Of a stretch of 64,000 nucleotides of DNA, positions 63,530 through 64,000 are shown piece by piece; position 1 is the first letter of the stretch; every line of letters starts with the position of its first letter. Location: contig NZ_ATTE01000001.1 in NCBI RefSeq assembly GCF_000419525.1, positions 1-64,000 of the forward strand, in the 5' to 3' direction. Source of the DNA: Leucothrix mucor DSM 2157 (lineage in GTDB: Bacteria; Pseudomonadota; Gammaproteobacteria; Thiotrichales; Thiotrichaceae). The notes under the pieces are model-generated. The model saw only the letters and a program-made list of their open reading frames with translations. It made no database searches and was not told the origin of the DNA. A program made the translations under genes and the position numbers.

Positions 63530-64000
63530 CCGACTATTCCTCGAGATTACAACGGAAGTGGTCCGGCCTTTAATGGCTCTTTTTAGTGATCAGTGTAACA
63601 CTTGAACAGAGAAAGGTCGTTCAATCGTTAAGTTGAAGGCCTTTGCCTGATACTAATTTACCGCTAATAGGTTGCGATAGTTTTGTGCTATTTTTGCTTG
63701 ATAATAGTACGATGAGTATGTTTTTTTGGTAAGTTATATGGCTGTTTTACTGGTAATCTAGTCCTGTTGGTTGCGTAGGAGGCGATTGCTGACAATGTGC
63801 TATTTATAGCGGAATAGTTTTTGTTTGCATTTAAGGTTATATCTATAAAATAGCCGACATTAATAAACCAGCCACGGGCTTGTCGCGACGAATGATAAGC
63901 GTCTTTTCATGCCCCTCAGGCCTGCTGGTATTTTCTAATAAAAGAGCAGCGTTTAGCTGAAAAATCCGTCAATGATGATAGATGAATTTCACTTGTCCAA
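63530..64000. other. Gene-free end of window
   Basis: 471 bp with no supportable gene. It is A/T-rich with several possible -10-like boxes. An ATG at 63972 opens a short frame running off the end, but it has no ribosome site, so I do not call it. No RNA gene or repeat was seen. Confidence 0.5.

Noticed and set aside
63972-64000. Start of a plus-strand gene at the window edge (Met-Met-Ile-Asp-Glu-Phe)
   Set aside because: Only nine codons are visible, without a ribosome site; it cannot be supported.
1-64000. tRNA, rRNA or prophage genes
   Set aside because: No cloverleaf-like sequence, rRNA stretch or phage structural gene was recognised by eye in the intergenic regions; a tRNAscan/Rfam run would be decisive.

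Overview
The window looks like a chromosomal segment of a gammaproteobacterium. Housekeeping genes are in a gammaproteobacterial order (ppa, mrdA, rodA, SPOR lipoprotein, dacA, ybeD, lipB; ybbA-ybbP divergent from tesA), GC is moderate, and there are tandem phasins (polyhydroxyalkanoate metabolism), a galactoside operon and D-lactate oxidation. A marine or epiphytic heterotroph of the Leucothrix/Thiothrix kind would fit, but I cannot prove the genus from sequence alone.

Left accessory region (1-11.7 kb). An AT-rich, tightly coupled five-gene operon encodes a proline-rich protein (only its 3' end is in the window), a large P-loop NTPase resembling SrfC, a large actin/Hsp70-fold ATPase resembling SrfB, and two membrane proteins with long coiled coils. 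Two of the five genes carry in-frame tandem repeats. I regard this as the most interesting candidate system: a membrane-linked machine with two different NTPases and no assigned function. It is followed by a nested pair of insertion sequences. A dead IS256-family copy has an internal deletion and an apparently palindrome-templated change at the expected catalytic Glu. An intact single-gene IS66-family element has inserted into it.

Middle region (11.8-36.3 kb). PspA-like and YiaAB-like membrane-stress genes, an XRE regulator, argD and msrB come first. Next are a YheT-type hydrolase, a circularly permuted ATP-grasp/alpha-E pair, a membrane diguanylate cyclase, and two tandem phasins with matching pairs of palindromic operator-like sites. 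A TauE/SafE exporter with a LysR regulator, an EEP hydrolase, a TraB/GumN protein and an AbrB/PIN toxin-antitoxin pair follow. A GntR regulator is divergent from a fused FAD/Fe-S D-lactate-type dehydrogenase. A second diguanylate cyclase is co-transcribed with a PhnD-like periplasmic binding protein.

Galactoside island (36.4-47.9 kb). A minus-strand operon runs permease-permease-GH36 alpha-galactosidase-galK-galT-GH42 beta-galactosidase-solute-binding protein and ends in a strong terminator. The divergent plus-strand unit is an IclR regulator plus the ABC ATPase. Two GGAAC/GTTCC palindromes lie between them. Together they would import and hydrolyse alpha- and beta-galactosides and feed galactose to galactose-1-phosphate and UDP-galactose.

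Right region (48-64 kb). An EamA/ArnE-ArnF-like small transporter pair and a GcvA-type LysR regulator come first. The YbbP/YbbA ABC system with TesA is followed by the lipoate/cell-elongation cluster (lipB, ybeD, dacA, SPOR lipoprotein, rodA, mrdA), ppa, a YaiL-like protein, mscL, gmk, an RluE-type pseudouridine synthase and a second SPOR protein. The last 470 bp show no supportable gene. I found no rRNA, tRNA or CRISPR array.
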